Assembly: GCF_900105585.1 (NCBI RefSeq)
Contig: NZ_FNRT01000002.1
Span: 3,286,001-3,350,000 of the forward strand
DNA length: 64,000 nt
Source of the DNA: Nocardioides exalbidus
Lineage (GTDB): Bacteria; Actinomycetota; Actinomycetes; Propionibacteriales; Nocardioidaceae
Reading direction: 5' to 3'
How positions within the stretch are numbered: the first letter of the stretch is position 1; the number at the start of each line of letters is the position of its first letter. Shown here piece after piece: positions 26,592-34,875 of the stretch. Made by a program: the position numbers and the translations under genes. A model generated the notes under the pieces. It saw nothing but the letters and a program-made list of their open reading frames with translations. It was not told the DNA's origin and searched no databases.

Positions 26592-27407
26592 ATGGGATTC
26601 CTCCTGCTGGTCATCGTCCTCGCCGCCCTCGTGGGCGTCGCCGTCGCCGCGCAGCGCCGCAACCAGGCCACGCAGCTCCAGCAGCGTGAGGAGGAGCTCG
26701 AGCCCGTTCGCAAGCTCGCCTTCGAGGACATCACCGCCTTCGGCGAGGACCTGCAGCGGCTCGACGGCGAGATGCTGGGCACCCAGCTCGACGAGAGCGC
26801 CAACGCCGACTACCAGCGCGCGCTCGACGCCTACGAGTCGGCCAAGGTCGCCAGCGACGCCATCACGCGGCCCGACGACATCCGCCACATCACCGAGATC
26901 GTCGAGGACGGGAGGTACGCCGTCGCCTGCGTGCGTGCCCGGGTGGCCGGCGAGGCCCTCCCGACCCGTCGCCCGCCGTGCTTCTTCGACCCGCGCCACG
27001 GACCCGCCGTCACCGACGTCCTCTGGACGCCCCCGGACGGTGTCGAGCGCGACGTCCCGGCCTGCGCCCTCGACGCCGAGCGGGTCAACGCGGGCGCCGA
27101 GCCCGACATCCGCAAGGTGATGGTCGGCGCGCAGCGGGTGCCCTACTGGCAGGGCGGCCGCGCCTACGAGCCCTACGCCGCCGGCTACTACGGCGCCTTC
27201 GGTCCGATGAGCTGGATGTTCATGGGCGGGATGATGTTCGGCGGGTTCGGCACCGACGGTGCCTACGACGGGTCCGGTGACGGCGGGTCGGGCGACTCCG
27301 GCGGGGACGGCGGGGACGGCGGCGGCTACGACGGTGGTGGCGACTTCGGTGGCGGCGGCGACTTCGGCGGCGACTTCGGTGGCGGCGGGGACTTCGGCGG
27401 CTTCTGA
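26592..27407 (+). CDS. Membrane-anchored protein with Gly/Asp/Phe-repeat tail
   Basis: A 271-residue protein. A single N-terminal helix (residues 2-20) is followed by a coiled-coil-like basic/acidic segment (~22-90) and a compact domain (~95-200) with two conserved-looking cysteines around CFFDPRHGPA and CALDAERV. A low-complexity tail (~215-271) repeats GGGDFGG-type units. The predicted topology is one helix with a C-terminal bulk of uncertain side. I do not recognise a characterised family. It begins nine bases after jetC and may be in the same transcript. The glycine-aspartate-phenylalanine tail resembles those of some envelope-associated proteins, but function is unknown. Confidence 0.72.
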   Translation: MGFLLLVIVLAALVGVAVAAQRRNQATQLQQREEELEPVRKLAFEDITAFGEDLQRLDGEMLGTQLDESANADYQRALDAYESAKVASDAITRPDDIRHITEIVEDGRYAVACVRARVAGEALPTRRPPCFFDPRHGPAVTDVLWTPPDGVERDVPACALDAERVNAGAEPDIRKVMVGAQRVPYWQGGRAYEPYAAGYYGAFGPMSWMFMGGMMFGGFGTDGAYDGSGDGGSGDSGGDGGDGGGYDGGGDFGGGGDFGGDFGGGGDFGGF

Positions 27408-27429
27408 GGCCGGCGGCTAGGGTCCTCGC

Positions 27430-29208
27430 GTGGATCCCCGACCGCACGACCCGCACTCCTGTTCCCGTCCCGACGAGGTGGCCGTGCGCCACCTGTCGCT
27501 CGACCTGGACGTCGACCTGACGGCCCAGCGCCTGAGCGGGTCGGTGACGCTCAGCCTCGACCACCTCGTCCCTGGCGCGCCGCTGGTGCTCGACACCTGG
27601 CGGCTGGAGGTCGCGCGGGTCACCGGTGCCGACGGCGCCGACCTGCCCTTCACGATCGGCACGCACGACGACGTGGTCGGCAGCCCGCTGACCGTCGAGA
27701 CCGGGGGAGCGGACCACGTCGTCGTCCACTACGCCACCGGGGCCGACGCCAACGCCCTGCAGTGGCTGGGGCCGGAGCAGACGTCGTCGGGCAAGCCGTT
27801 CCTGTTCACGCAGTCGCAGCCGATCCTCGCGCGCACCTGGATCCCCTGCCAGGACAGCCCCGGCGTGCGGACGACCTACGACGCGGACGTGCGCGTGCCG
27901 GGCGACCTGCTCGCGCTGATGAGCGCGGAGAACCCGACCTCTCGTGCCGAGGACGGCCGCTACCGGTTCACCATGCGCGAGCCCGTGCCGTCGTACCTCA
28001 TCGCCCTGGCCGTCGGCGACCTCGAGCACCGTGACCTCGGCCCCCGCAGCGGCGTGTACGCCGAGCCGGGCGAGGTCGACGCGGCTGCGTGGGAGTTCGC
28101 CGACACCGAGCGCATGATCGACGCGGCCGAGCGGCTCTACGGCCCCTACCGGTGGGGCCGCTACGACCTGCTCGTGCTGCCGCCGAGCTTCCCCTACGGA
28201 GGCATGGAGAACCCGCGGCTCACCTTCGCCACGCCCACCGTCGTCGCCGGCGACCGGTCGCTGGTGTCCCTCGTGGCGCACGAGCTCGCGCACTCCTGGT
28301 CGGGCAACCTCGTCACCAACGCCACCTGGAACGACGTCTGGCTCAACGAGGGGTTCACGACCTACTTCGAGCGGCGCATCGACGAGGAGGTCTTCGGGGT
28401 CGACACGGCCGCGATGCTGCTGACCCTGGGGCGCCAGGAGCTCGACCGCGCGCTGGTGGGCGTGGACCCGCGCCAGACGTGGCTCGAGCAGGACGTCGTC
28501 GACCCCGACGACGGTCCGCCGCGGATCCCCTACGAGAAGGGCTCGCTCTTCCTGCGGATGCTCGAGACGGCCGTCGGACGCGACCGCTTCGACGCGTTCC
28601 TGCGCGACTACTTCGACCGCTTCGCCTTCACCACCATGGACACCGCCGGCTTCGTGGCGCACCTGACGGCCGAGCTGCTCGACCCTGCCGGCCTCACGGC
28701 GGACGACGTCCGGCTGGAGGAGTGGGTGCACGGACCGGGGGTGCCGGGCAACGAGCCGCCCACCACCTCAGCGGCCCTGGAGCAGGTGGACGCGCAGGTC
28801 GCGGCGCTGCTCGCGGGGTCCGGCGTCGCCGAGCTCGACACCGACGGCTGGGTCAGCCAGCAGTGGGTGCGGCTGGTGCGCGCGCTGCCGGACGACACCG
28901 ACCACGCGGTCATGGCCGACCTCGACGCTGCGTTCGGCTTCACCGGGAGCGGCAACATCGAGGTCGCCACCAGCTGGTTCGAGAAGACCGTCCTCACGGG
29001 CTACGCGTTCCGCTCACCGGCCGTCGACGCCGGGCTGGAGGACCTGCTCACCCGGCACGGCCGTGCGCTCTACCTGCGCCACGTCTACGAGGCGCTTGCC
29101 TCGACCGACGCCGGCCGCGACCGCGCCACGGAGATCTACGCGCGCGCCCGACCGACGTACCACCCGGTGTCGCAGGCGGTCGTCGACCGGGTGCTCGGTC
29201 TGCGCTGA
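27430..29208 (+). CDS. M1-family zinc aminopeptidase (LTA4H-like)
   Basis: A 592-residue metallopeptidase. The exopeptidase motif GGMEN is at ~257-261. The zinc site H284-E285-L-A-H288 is followed 19 residues later by E307 in NEGFTTY, the classical gluzincin spacing. The C-terminal helical domain (~470-592) and total length match the leukotriene-A4-hydrolase-like subgroup rather than the longer PepN. It has no signal peptide and is probably cytoplasmic. It removes N-terminal amino acids from peptides. The start is a GTG; a slightly later start is possible because residues 1-17 are not conserved-looking. It is monocistronic and convergent with the CHAP gene. Confidence 0.93.
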   Translation: MDPRPHDPHSCSRPDEVAVRHLSLDLDVDLTAQRLSGSVTLSLDHLVPGAPLVLDTWRLEVARVTGADGADLPFTIGTHDDVVGSPLTVETGGADHVVVHYATGADANALQWLGPEQTSSGKPFLFTQSQPILARTWIPCQDSPGVRTTYDADVRVPGDLLALMSAENPTSRAEDGRYRFTMREPVPSYLIALAVGDLEHRDLGPRSGVYAEPGEVDAAAWEFADTERMIDAAERLYGPYRWGRYDLLVLPPSFPYGGMENPRLTFATPTVVAGDRSLVSLVAHELAHSWSGNLVTNATWNDVWLNEGFTTYFERRIDEEVFGVDTAAMLLTLGRQELDRALVGVDPRQTWLEQDVVDPDDGPPRIPYEKGSLFLRMLETAVGRDRFDAFLRDYFDRFAFTTMDTAGFVAHLTAELLDPAGLTADDVRLEEWVHGPGVPGNEPPTTSAALEQVDAQVAALLAGSGVAELDTDGWVSQQWVRLVRALPDDTDHAVMADLDAAFGFTGSGNIEVATSWFEKTVLTGYAFRSPAVDAGLEDLLTRHGRALYLRHVYEALASTDAGRDRATEIYARARPTYHPVSQAVVDRVLGLR

Positions 29209-29215
29209 CCCGCGG

Positions 29216-30901
29216 TCAGCGGCGGCGCGGGTCGACCCGGACGCTCGCCCGTGCGGTCGCCGCCTGCACCACGGTCGTGCCGGCGTACGTCACCAGCACC
29301 CGGTACCGACCCGCCTTGAGGCCGTGCACGACGAGGCGCTCCTTGCCCTTGGTCAGCTGGCCGGTGACCGTCTTGTCGCCGATCCGCACGGAGATCGCGC
29401 CGTCGGGTCGGGGTGCGCCGAGCGCCTTCACGCGCAGGTCGACCGTGACGAGGTTCTTCCTGGACCGTGCCGTGGCCCGCACGACCGGGACAGTGGTGAC
29501 CGGCGCGGCCGCGACGTTCTCGACCGCGTCGCGGAAGCTGGGGTTGCTCGAGGTGACCTGGACGGAGACGGTGCGGCCGAGGTCCGCGGCGCGGAGCGTG
29601 TAGCGCCGGTTCGTGGCCTTCGCGATCCGCTTGCCGTCGCGGAGCCAGACGTAGGACACCGTCCTGCTGGCCGGGCGCGCGGTCCCGGCCTTCGCGGTGA
29701 GCACCTGCCCCACCTCGGCCTTCCCGGACACCCTGCTGGGCTCGTTGATGCGGACCGCCTTGGCGAGGACCACGTCCGTCGCCGGCGCCATCGTCCGCGA
29801 CTTGGCGTAGCCCTGGGCGCTCCCGGTCATGCGTGCGCTGATGCGGGCGCCGACCTGGGCGCGGCCGAGCACGAGGGTCGGGCCGGTGGCGCCCTCCAGC
29901 GGCGCCCCGTCGACGTACCACTGCGTGACGGCCTTCGTCGGCTGCGGCGACCACGCGGCGGGCGCGAGGTTGAGGGTCTGCCCGACCTCTGGGGTGCCCT
30001 GGATCGCCGGGAGGGTCGTGGGCTGGAGCGTGCCGGGCGCCACTGGCGCCGTCGTCAGGGTGGCCTGGCCGGCGGCGTAGCCGTCCAGCGTGGCCGTCAC
30101 GGACGCGGTGAGGGTCTTGCCCTTCACGTCGGGCGTCGGCACGTAGGTCGGCGCAGTGGCGCCCGCGATGGGGGCACCGTCGGCGGACCACTGGACGCTC
30201 ACCGCGGTGGGCGCGGGCGTCCAGGCTCCGGTGGCGACCTCCAGCGGTGCGCCGACCATGGGCGTGCCGGTGATCGTGGGCGCCGTGGTCTGCTCGACGA
30301 CCTGGTCGTTGAAGTGGATGAAGCCGCTCGGCCAGCCCGACGAGGTGGTGGCGCGGCGCCAGTGGAAGTCGCCGCCCCAGTAGTCCTCCGAGACGATGAT
30401 CTCGGTGGGGGAGATGACCTGCTCGACGTAGGCGACGTGCCCGGACGACCCGGCGGGCGACCGGCCGGCCTTGTACCAGGCGATCGCCCCGACGCGCGGC
30501 GTCTGGTCGGTGATCGACGCCATCGCGACGCCCCAGACCTCGGCGTTGCCGTTGCCGCTCCACGGGCGCTGGTCGGGCATGCCGTTCTGGATCAGCCGGT
30601 AGGCGATGTAGTTCGTGCAGTTGTGACCGGCGAACATCTTCCAGTACTGCTTGTTGTTGACCCTGCTGTAGCCGCCGTTGCCGTAGCCGGCGTCCTGGCA
30701 GCCGGAGTAGCCGGAGCAGAGGTACGACGACGCCACCGGCTGGGTGACCGCGGTGCTCGGCAGGACCGTGACGACGAGCGCGATGCTCCCGACGACCAGC
30801 GCAGCGAGTCGCCGCACGCGTCCGACCGCGACGACGAGGCGCGAGGCGACGTCGCCTCGGACGCGGTGTGACGGGTGTGACTGCTGCGACTGGTGATGCA
30901 C
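29216..30901 (-). CDS. Secreted CHAP-domain protein with Ig-like repeats
   Basis: About 561 residues from the preferred GTG start. After a basic N terminus, a hydrophobic segment (~residues 33-50) acts as signal peptide. A CHAP amidase domain follows at ~60-190, with the catalytic cysteine in HNCTNYIAYR and the histidine in SSGHVAYVEQV. The remainder holds four or five Ig-like modules of ~80 residues with recurring AP-T-P-x-G and W-x-P/DGAPI-GAT patterns, typical of wall-binding or adhesive extracellular proteins. It probably cleaves peptidoglycan cross-bridges during growth. Start is uncertain: a TTG at 30958 is in frame, but GTG 30901 has AGGGTG upstream and gives a normal leader. Confidence 0.82.
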   Translation of the reverse strand: MHHQSQQSHPSHRVRGDVASRLVVAVGRVRRLAALVVGSIALVVTVLPSTAVTQPVASSYLCSGYSGCQDAGYGNGGYSRVNNKQYWKMFAGHNCTNYIAYRLIQNGMPDQRPWSGNGNAEVWGVAMASITDQTPRVGAIAWYKAGRSPAGSSGHVAYVEQVISPTEIIVSEDYWGGDFHWRRATTSSGWPSGFIHFNDQVVEQTTAPTITGTPMVGAPLEVATGAWTPAPTAVSVQWSADGAPIAGATAPTYVPTPDVKGKTLTASVTATLDGYAAGQATLTTAPVAPGTLQPTTLPAIQGTPEVGQTLNLAPAAWSPQPTKAVTQWYVDGAPLEGATGPTLVLGRAQVGARISARMTGSAQGYAKSRTMAPATDVVLAKAVRINEPSRVSGKAEVGQVLTAKAGTARPASRTVSYVWLRDGKRIAKATNRRYTLRAADLGRTVSVQVTSSNPSFRDAVENVAAAPVTTVPVVRATARSRKNLVTVDLRVKALGAPRPDGAISVRIGDKTVTGQLTKGKERLVVHGLKAGRYRVLVTYAGTTVVQAATARASVRVDPRRR

Positions 30902-31369
30902 GAGACGACACCCTATGAGCGGATAGTCAAGCCCGCCACGCCGTTGGGATAAGAACAATTGTGTAATTCGACGACGGCGTGGCGGCGTCGTCCGCCCTCG
31001 CCCCCGCGGAGGGCGGACGACCTGGCAGTGCCTCCCGCACGCGAGCCCGGCACTGTCACCTGTTCAACGTCACCTGCACGCGCGGGTCACGGACGTCGCG
31101 AGGCTCCTGCGCGACCATCCGGTGGTCTGCGCCCGCGGGGGCCGCTGGCCCGCCCGGCCTGTGGACTGCGTGAGCCCGAGACCCGGCCGGGCGCGCCAGC
31201 GGTTTCCCGACAACAGTGATACACGTGGTGCACCTGGGACGGCTGCCCCCACAGGGGTGAGTGCGTCGTCCGGTCCCGGGCAGTGGGCGGGGCCGGGCAT
31301 CCCCACGGGTGGTTCGCTGCGGTGGTGAGTCGGCGACGGTGGGACGACACACCCAACAGAGGAGCGCAC
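30902..31369. other. Intergenic spacer without supported gene
   Basis: About 470 bases between the divergent CHAP and DUF2383 genes. No frame here shows coding character or recognisable similarity. An A+T-rich patch around 30945-30972 containing the palindrome ACAATTGT is the likeliest site of the leftward CHAP promoter. The rightward promoter for the DUF2383 gene should lie at ~31200-31340, where I see no convincing consensus pair. Confidence 0.6.
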
Positions 31370-31813
31370 ATGTCTGATGACGCCAAGGCGGCCAAGGAAC
31401 TGGTCGAGACGCTGAAGGACGGCGAGCGGGGCTTCGCCGACGCTGCCGAGAAGCTCGGCGACGGTGAGCACTCCGCGTGGGCCACGACCCTGGCACGCCT
31501 GTCCGAGCAGCGCGCGGGCTTCTGGCGCGAGATCGTGGACCTGGGCCACGACTACGGCGACGACGTCGACGAGAGCGGCAGCGTCGCCGCGGCCGTGCAC
31601 CGAGGCTGGATCTCGCTCAAGGACGCGCTGACCGGCGACGACGCCGACGCGGTCCTCAAGGCGGTCTCGACCGGCGAGGACCACGCGGTGTCCGAGTACG
31701 AGGACGCCCTCAAGATGGACCTCAGCGCGGGCTTCCGCGAGGTCGTCGTGCGCCAGCAGGCGGCCGTCGTCGCCGCCCGCGACGAGGTCGCGGCACTGCG
31801 GAGCGCCAGCTAG
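31370..31813 (+). CDS. DUF2383 (PA2169-type) four-helix-bundle protein
   Basis: A 147-residue, almost wholly helical protein resembling the ferritin-like DUF2383/PA2169 family. Helices with acidic and His residues are spaced as in four-helix bundles (EHSAWATTLARLSEQRAGFWRE near residues 34-56 and EDHAVSEYEDAL near 103-115). Some relatives are linked to stress or envelope functions, but no activity is established. ATG 31370 is well supported by AGAGGAG six bases upstream; a longer open frame to the left lacks a ribosome site. It stands alone and converges with the glycosyltransferase gene. Confidence 0.85.
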   Translation: MSDDAKAAKELVETLKDGERGFADAAEKLGDGEHSAWATTLARLSEQRAGFWREIVDLGHDYGDDVDESGSVAAAVHRGWISLKDALTGDDADAVLKAVSTGEDHAVSEYEDALKMDLSAGFREVVVRQQAAVVAARDEVAALRSAS

Positions 31814-31829
31814 CAGGTCGGGTGGGCCG

Positions 31830-32528
31830 TCACGTCGCTAGCTTGCCGAGGTAGCTCGCGAAGCCGCCGGAGACGCGACCGACGGCCCGCCCGGACGTCG
31901 TGACGGGGATGGCGCCCGTCGCGATCCATCCGATGCCGACCTCCTGCATCGCCGTCACCAGGTCGACGTCCTCGTGCAGCGGCAGCGGGGCGTACCCACC
32001 GACCGCCTCGTAGGCGGCCATCGCGAACCCGAGGTTCGCGCCGTGCACGTGCTCGTGGCCGTGCGCGCTGCTGTGCCGGGCGTGCCACGCGGCCAGTGCG
32101 TCCTCGGAGAGGTCCGCGGGCCGGGGCCGGACCGTCCCCACCACCAGGTCGAAGCCTGCTGCGGCCAGGCGCACCTGGGTGGTGAGCCAGCGCGGGGGCA
32201 CGACGCTGTCGGCGTCGGTGTTGGCCAGCCAGAGGGTGCCGCCCGGCGAGCCGGCGGCCCACTCCGAGGCGGCCTCCACGGCTGCCGCACGTGCGCGGCC
32301 GACGCACCCGGCGGCCAGGGGCACCGCCGTCACACCAGGACGCCGCGCGACGACGTCGGCGGATCCGTCGCGGCAGGCGTCGAGTGCCACGAACACATGG
32401 ACCGCTACGTCGGGGTGGTCGGCCCGGAGGTGGTCGATGGCGACGTCGATCGCGTCGAGGCAGCCGGGGAGCAGGGTCTCCTCGTCGCGGGCCGGGACCA
32501 CGACGGCGACCTTGGCTGGTGTGCTCAC
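31830..32528 (-). CDS. Family 2 glycosyltransferase
   Basis: A 232-residue GT-A glycosyltransferase. The nucleotide-sugar binding start VAVVVPARDEE is at ~7-17, a DxD-like TDAD motif lies near residue 97, and an HEDVD motif near 195 provides the catalytic base region (ED). It has no transmembrane segments. The GTG start overlaps the stop of the PIG-L/methyltransferase gene. It is the last gene of the leftward katE/acyl-CoA-dehydrogenase-like/PIG-L-MTase/GT2 operon, which suggests that it builds or extends a small glycoconjugate on which the deacetylase and methyltransferase also act. The sugar and acceptor are unknown. Confidence 0.88.
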   Translation of the reverse strand: MSTPAKVAVVVPARDEETLLPGCLDAIDVAIDHLRADHPDVAVHVFVALDACRDGSADVVARRPGVTAVPLAAGCVGRARAAAVEAASEWAAGSPGGTLWLANTDADSVVPPRWLTTQVRLAAAGFDLVVGTVRPRPADLSEDALAAWHARHSSAHGHEHVHGANLGFAMAAYEAVGGYAPLPLHEDVDLVTAMQEVGIGWIATGAIPVTTSGRAVGRVSGGFASYLGKLAT

Positions 32529-33844
32529 GACGGTGCCGTCAGGACGTGCAGCAGGAAGTCGGGCTCCTGGTGCTCGACCAGGACGTCGAGGCCGGTGGCA
32601 AGGAAGGCGTCGTGCACCGCCGGTCCGGCGAGCGGCCAGCCCACGGGTTGGTGGCGCCAGTGGCACAGCAGCAGGTGTCCTCCCGCTGCGAGGGCCGAGG
32701 TCGCGAGACGCACGACGTCGTCCAGCTGTCGCGGGCTGAGGAAGTAGCCCACCTCCGAGACCGACACCAGGTCGAAGCTCCCCTCGGGCCACTGGTCGGG
32801 CACGCGCGCTTGCCGCAGCTCGACGTGCGGGAGGGACGACGTACGTTCGCGGGCGAGGTCGAGCGCGGTGGGACTGGCGTCGACGGCGAGCAGGTGGTCG
32901 CTGCGCCCGGCGAGGTCGAGCGCGAGCGCGCCGACGGAGCAGCCGACCTCGAGCGCCCGGGCGTAGGTCTCGCGGGGCAGGGACGCGACGGTGAGGGCCC
33001 TCTTGCGTCGCTCGTAGGAGGAGTCGACCTGCCACGGGTCCGGTCGCTCGTGGTGGACGAGGTCGAGCACGTCGTCGTCGACCGTGCCGGGCTCGGTGAT
33101 GAAGACCTCGCCGTCGCCCTCGAAGTGGGCCAGCAGGTCGGCACCGAGCATGACCTCGTCGCCGGGCTGGTCTGACAGCGGCTGCACCTGGCTCACGTGG
33201 GCACCGACGGCGGCACGCTTGGCGTCCTGCATCGGTGCGTCGAGCGCGAGGCGTACGGCCTGCGACCACGGCAGGTCCTCCGCGCGGCCCCAGTGCCACA
33301 GCCAGACGGGGTACTCGAGCAGCTGCGCGTCCGTCCGGGCCGCGGCCAGGGCGGCGGCACGGCCCACGGCGTCGTGGTCGGGATGGCCGTCGTACCGCCA
33401 CGGCGCGCAGAGCAGCACCTCGGCGCCGTCGGTCCCGATCGTCTCGACCAGGGACGCGACGAGCACGTCGACCTCGTCGGCGACCCCGCCGTCTGGCAGG
33501 TCGAGGCACCGCACGGTCGCGTCGGGAGCCAGCAGGGAGATCGCCGAGTCCAGCTCGGAGCGACGCCGCTCGCCGAGCACGGCGGTCGGGTGGGTGGGGG
33601 ACCCGGGGTGCGAGGCCTCCCCGGCCGTGGCCGAGACCACCTCCACGGTCCACCCGGCGCGTGCAGCCGCGTGGATCAGGCCACCCGCGCCCAGGGTCTC
33701 GTCGTCCGGATGTGCTCCGACGACCACCAGGCGACGTCGTCCGGCGGGCAGTCGCAGGGCGGGCAATGCGTCCCACTGGGGCGACCCGGCCCACTCCGCG
33801 GCCGGGGTCCCCGGATGGTCGTGCCGGAAGGTCGGGCCGCTCAC
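32525..33844 (-). CDS. PIG-L deacetylase fused to SAM-dependent methyltransferase
   Basis: A 439-residue two-domain protein. Residues ~20-225 are a PIG-L/LmbE-type zinc deacetylase: the AHPDDE motif near residue 43 and a PDH motif near 153 supply metal ligands. Residues ~240-439 are a class I methyltransferase of the NodS type with a LEVGCSVGALALDLA glycine loop. PIG-L enzymes remove acetyl from GlcNAc in mycothiol, GPI or glycopeptide pathways. Fusion to a methyltransferase points to sequential action on one glyco-substrate. The GTG start overlaps the acyl-CoA-dehydrogenase-like gene, and its stop overlaps the glycosyltransferase start. The pathway product is not known. Confidence 0.9.
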   Translation of the reverse strand: MSGPTFRHDHPGTPAAEWAGSPQWDALPALRLPAGRRRLVVVGAHPDDETLGAGGLIHAAARAGWTVEVVSATAGEASHPGSPTHPTAVLGERRRSELDSAISLLAPDATVRCLDLPDGGVADEVDVLVASLVETIGTDGAEVLLCAPWRYDGHPDHDAVGRAAALAAARTDAQLLEYPVWLWHWGRAEDLPWSQAVRLALDAPMQDAKRAAVGAHVSQVQPLSDQPGDEVMLGADLLAHFEGDGEVFITEPGTVDDDVLDLVHHERPDPWQVDSSYERRKRALTVASLPRETYARALEVGCSVGALALDLAGRSDHLLAVDASPTALDLARERTSSLPHVELRQARVPDQWPEGSFDLVSVSEVGYFLSPRQLDDVVRLATSALAAGGHLLLCHWRHQPVGWPLAGPAVHDAFLATGLDVLVEHQEPDFLLHVLTAPS

Positions 33845-34875
33845 CACCCGGGCGCCCCTGGGCGGAGGAGCTCCTGGCCGAGGGCTGCCTGGTCGCGCTC
33901 CGCGTGCCACTGGCGGAGGTAGAGCTCCAGGTCGGCGACACGACGGGCGTGGTCCTCGTCGGTGGCCAGCGGTCCGGGACCGAGCCCGTGGGCGGCACGC
34001 TGCAGGACCTGCTCGGCCGCGTGGGCGACCACCTCGCGCACCCGCAGCGCGGCGCGCCAGCCGTCCGAGCCCGTGAGCACGCCCGCGTCGGTGGCCGAGG
34101 CCGCCTGCTCGAGCGTGCACCGTGCCGCGTGCAGCACGGTGTCCACGGCGCCGAGGTGCATCAGGGCGACCTGGTCGGGCGTACGCGCCATCGCCGCGCG
34201 CCGCATGCGTCGGGCGATGCCGACGGCGCCGCCGAACCAGACCGCGGCCACCCCGATCCCGCCCCACGCGAAGCCGGGCCGCTCGAGGTACCAGTCGGGC
34301 TCCCCGACCTTCCTCGCGGTCGCGCCGGCGAAGTCGACCGGACCGGAGTCCACGGCGACGAGGCCGCGCGCCACCCACGTGCCGGGGACGACCCGGACGC
34401 CGGGCTGCCGGAGGTCGACGCTGAAGAGCTGGCGTCGGTCACCGACCCACGCGCTGACCAGCGCCCGGTCCAGCACCCCGGCCAGTGAGCACCAGTGTTT
34501 GCGGCCGTCGAGCTGGTGGACCCACCCGTCGGGCGAGGCCCGGAGCGGCTCGCCGGGTCCCTCGGCCGCGAACACGCCGTAGGCCCCGGCCTCGGGGCTC
34601 TCGTGTGCCTGGCCGAGGATCGCCAGGGCGTCGAGGTGCGGCTCCAGGACCCGCGCCACGGTGAGGTCCGCAGCGGCGACGGATGCCAGCGCCGACCACA
34701 GGTGCGCGGTGCGTCCGTCGCCCGGCACCGGCAGGCGCGCACCGGCATCGAGGGCGACCTTGAGGGCCGAGTCCACGTCGGCGGCGGACTCGACGGCACG
34801 CTCGTGCAGGTCGGCGAGCTCCACCTGCTCGAGGTCCGTGCGGCCCCCGACCAGGACCGGTCCCGCGTCAGGCAC
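33841..34875 (-). CDS. Acyl-CoA dehydrogenase-like flavoprotein
   Basis: A 344-residue protein resembling acyl-CoA/acyl-ACP dehydrogenases. A helical N-terminal domain leads to a central beta segment with [11 protein letters not shown] (FAD-facing) around residues 150-170, and a C-terminal four-helix bundle follows (~225-344). It is ~40 residues shorter than typical ACADs, mainly at the N terminus, and the usual catalytic glutamate cannot be placed with confidence. It may be a divergent dehydrogenase or monooxygenase-type member. GTG 34875 overlaps the end of katE by eight bases, and its stop overlaps the PIG-L fusion gene. Confidence 0.75.
   Translation of the reverse strand: MPDAGPVLVGGRTDLEQVELADLHERAVESAADVDSALKVALDAGARLPVPGDGRTAHLWSALASVAAADLTVARVLEPHLDALAILGQAHESPEAGAYGVFAAEGPGEPLRASPDGWVHQLDGRKHWCSLAGVLDRALVSAWVGDRRQLFSVDLRQPGVRVVPGTWVARGLVAVDSGPVDFAGATARKVGEPDWYLERPGFAWGGIGVAAVWFGGAVGIARRMRRAAMARTPDQVALMHLGAVDTVLHAARCTLEQAASATDAGVLTGSDGWRAALRVREVVAHAAEQVLQRAAHGLGPGPLATDEDHARRVADLELYLRQWHAERDQAALGQELLRPGAPGW

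Noticed and set aside
22818..26999. A 1393-codon open frame on the minus strand across jetB/jetC
   Set aside because: It is antisense to clearly homologous SMC genes with intact motifs. Such long mirror frames are expected in very G+C-rich DNA, and its translation has no recognisable domain.
27270..27405. CRISPR-like or minisatellite repeats
   Set aside because: The GGC/GAC/TTC pattern encodes the GDFGG tail, with no constant spacers or palindromic repeats.
20873..27407. A complete Wadjet (JetABCD) plasmid-defence system
   Set aside because: No DUF3322/DUF2220 nuclease is encoded here. The gene after jetC has a membrane helix and Gly/Asp/Phe repeats instead.
30959..31219. Small plus-strand gene after the CHAP promoter
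   Set aside because: Proline/arginine-rich translation, no ribosome site and no similarity; it is typical of spurious frames in G+C-rich spacers.
31180..31260. Sigma-B-type promoter (GTTT…GATAC) for the DUF2383 gene
   Set aside because: The GTTT is present, but no GGGTA-like -10 lies at the right distance, so the match is no better than chance.
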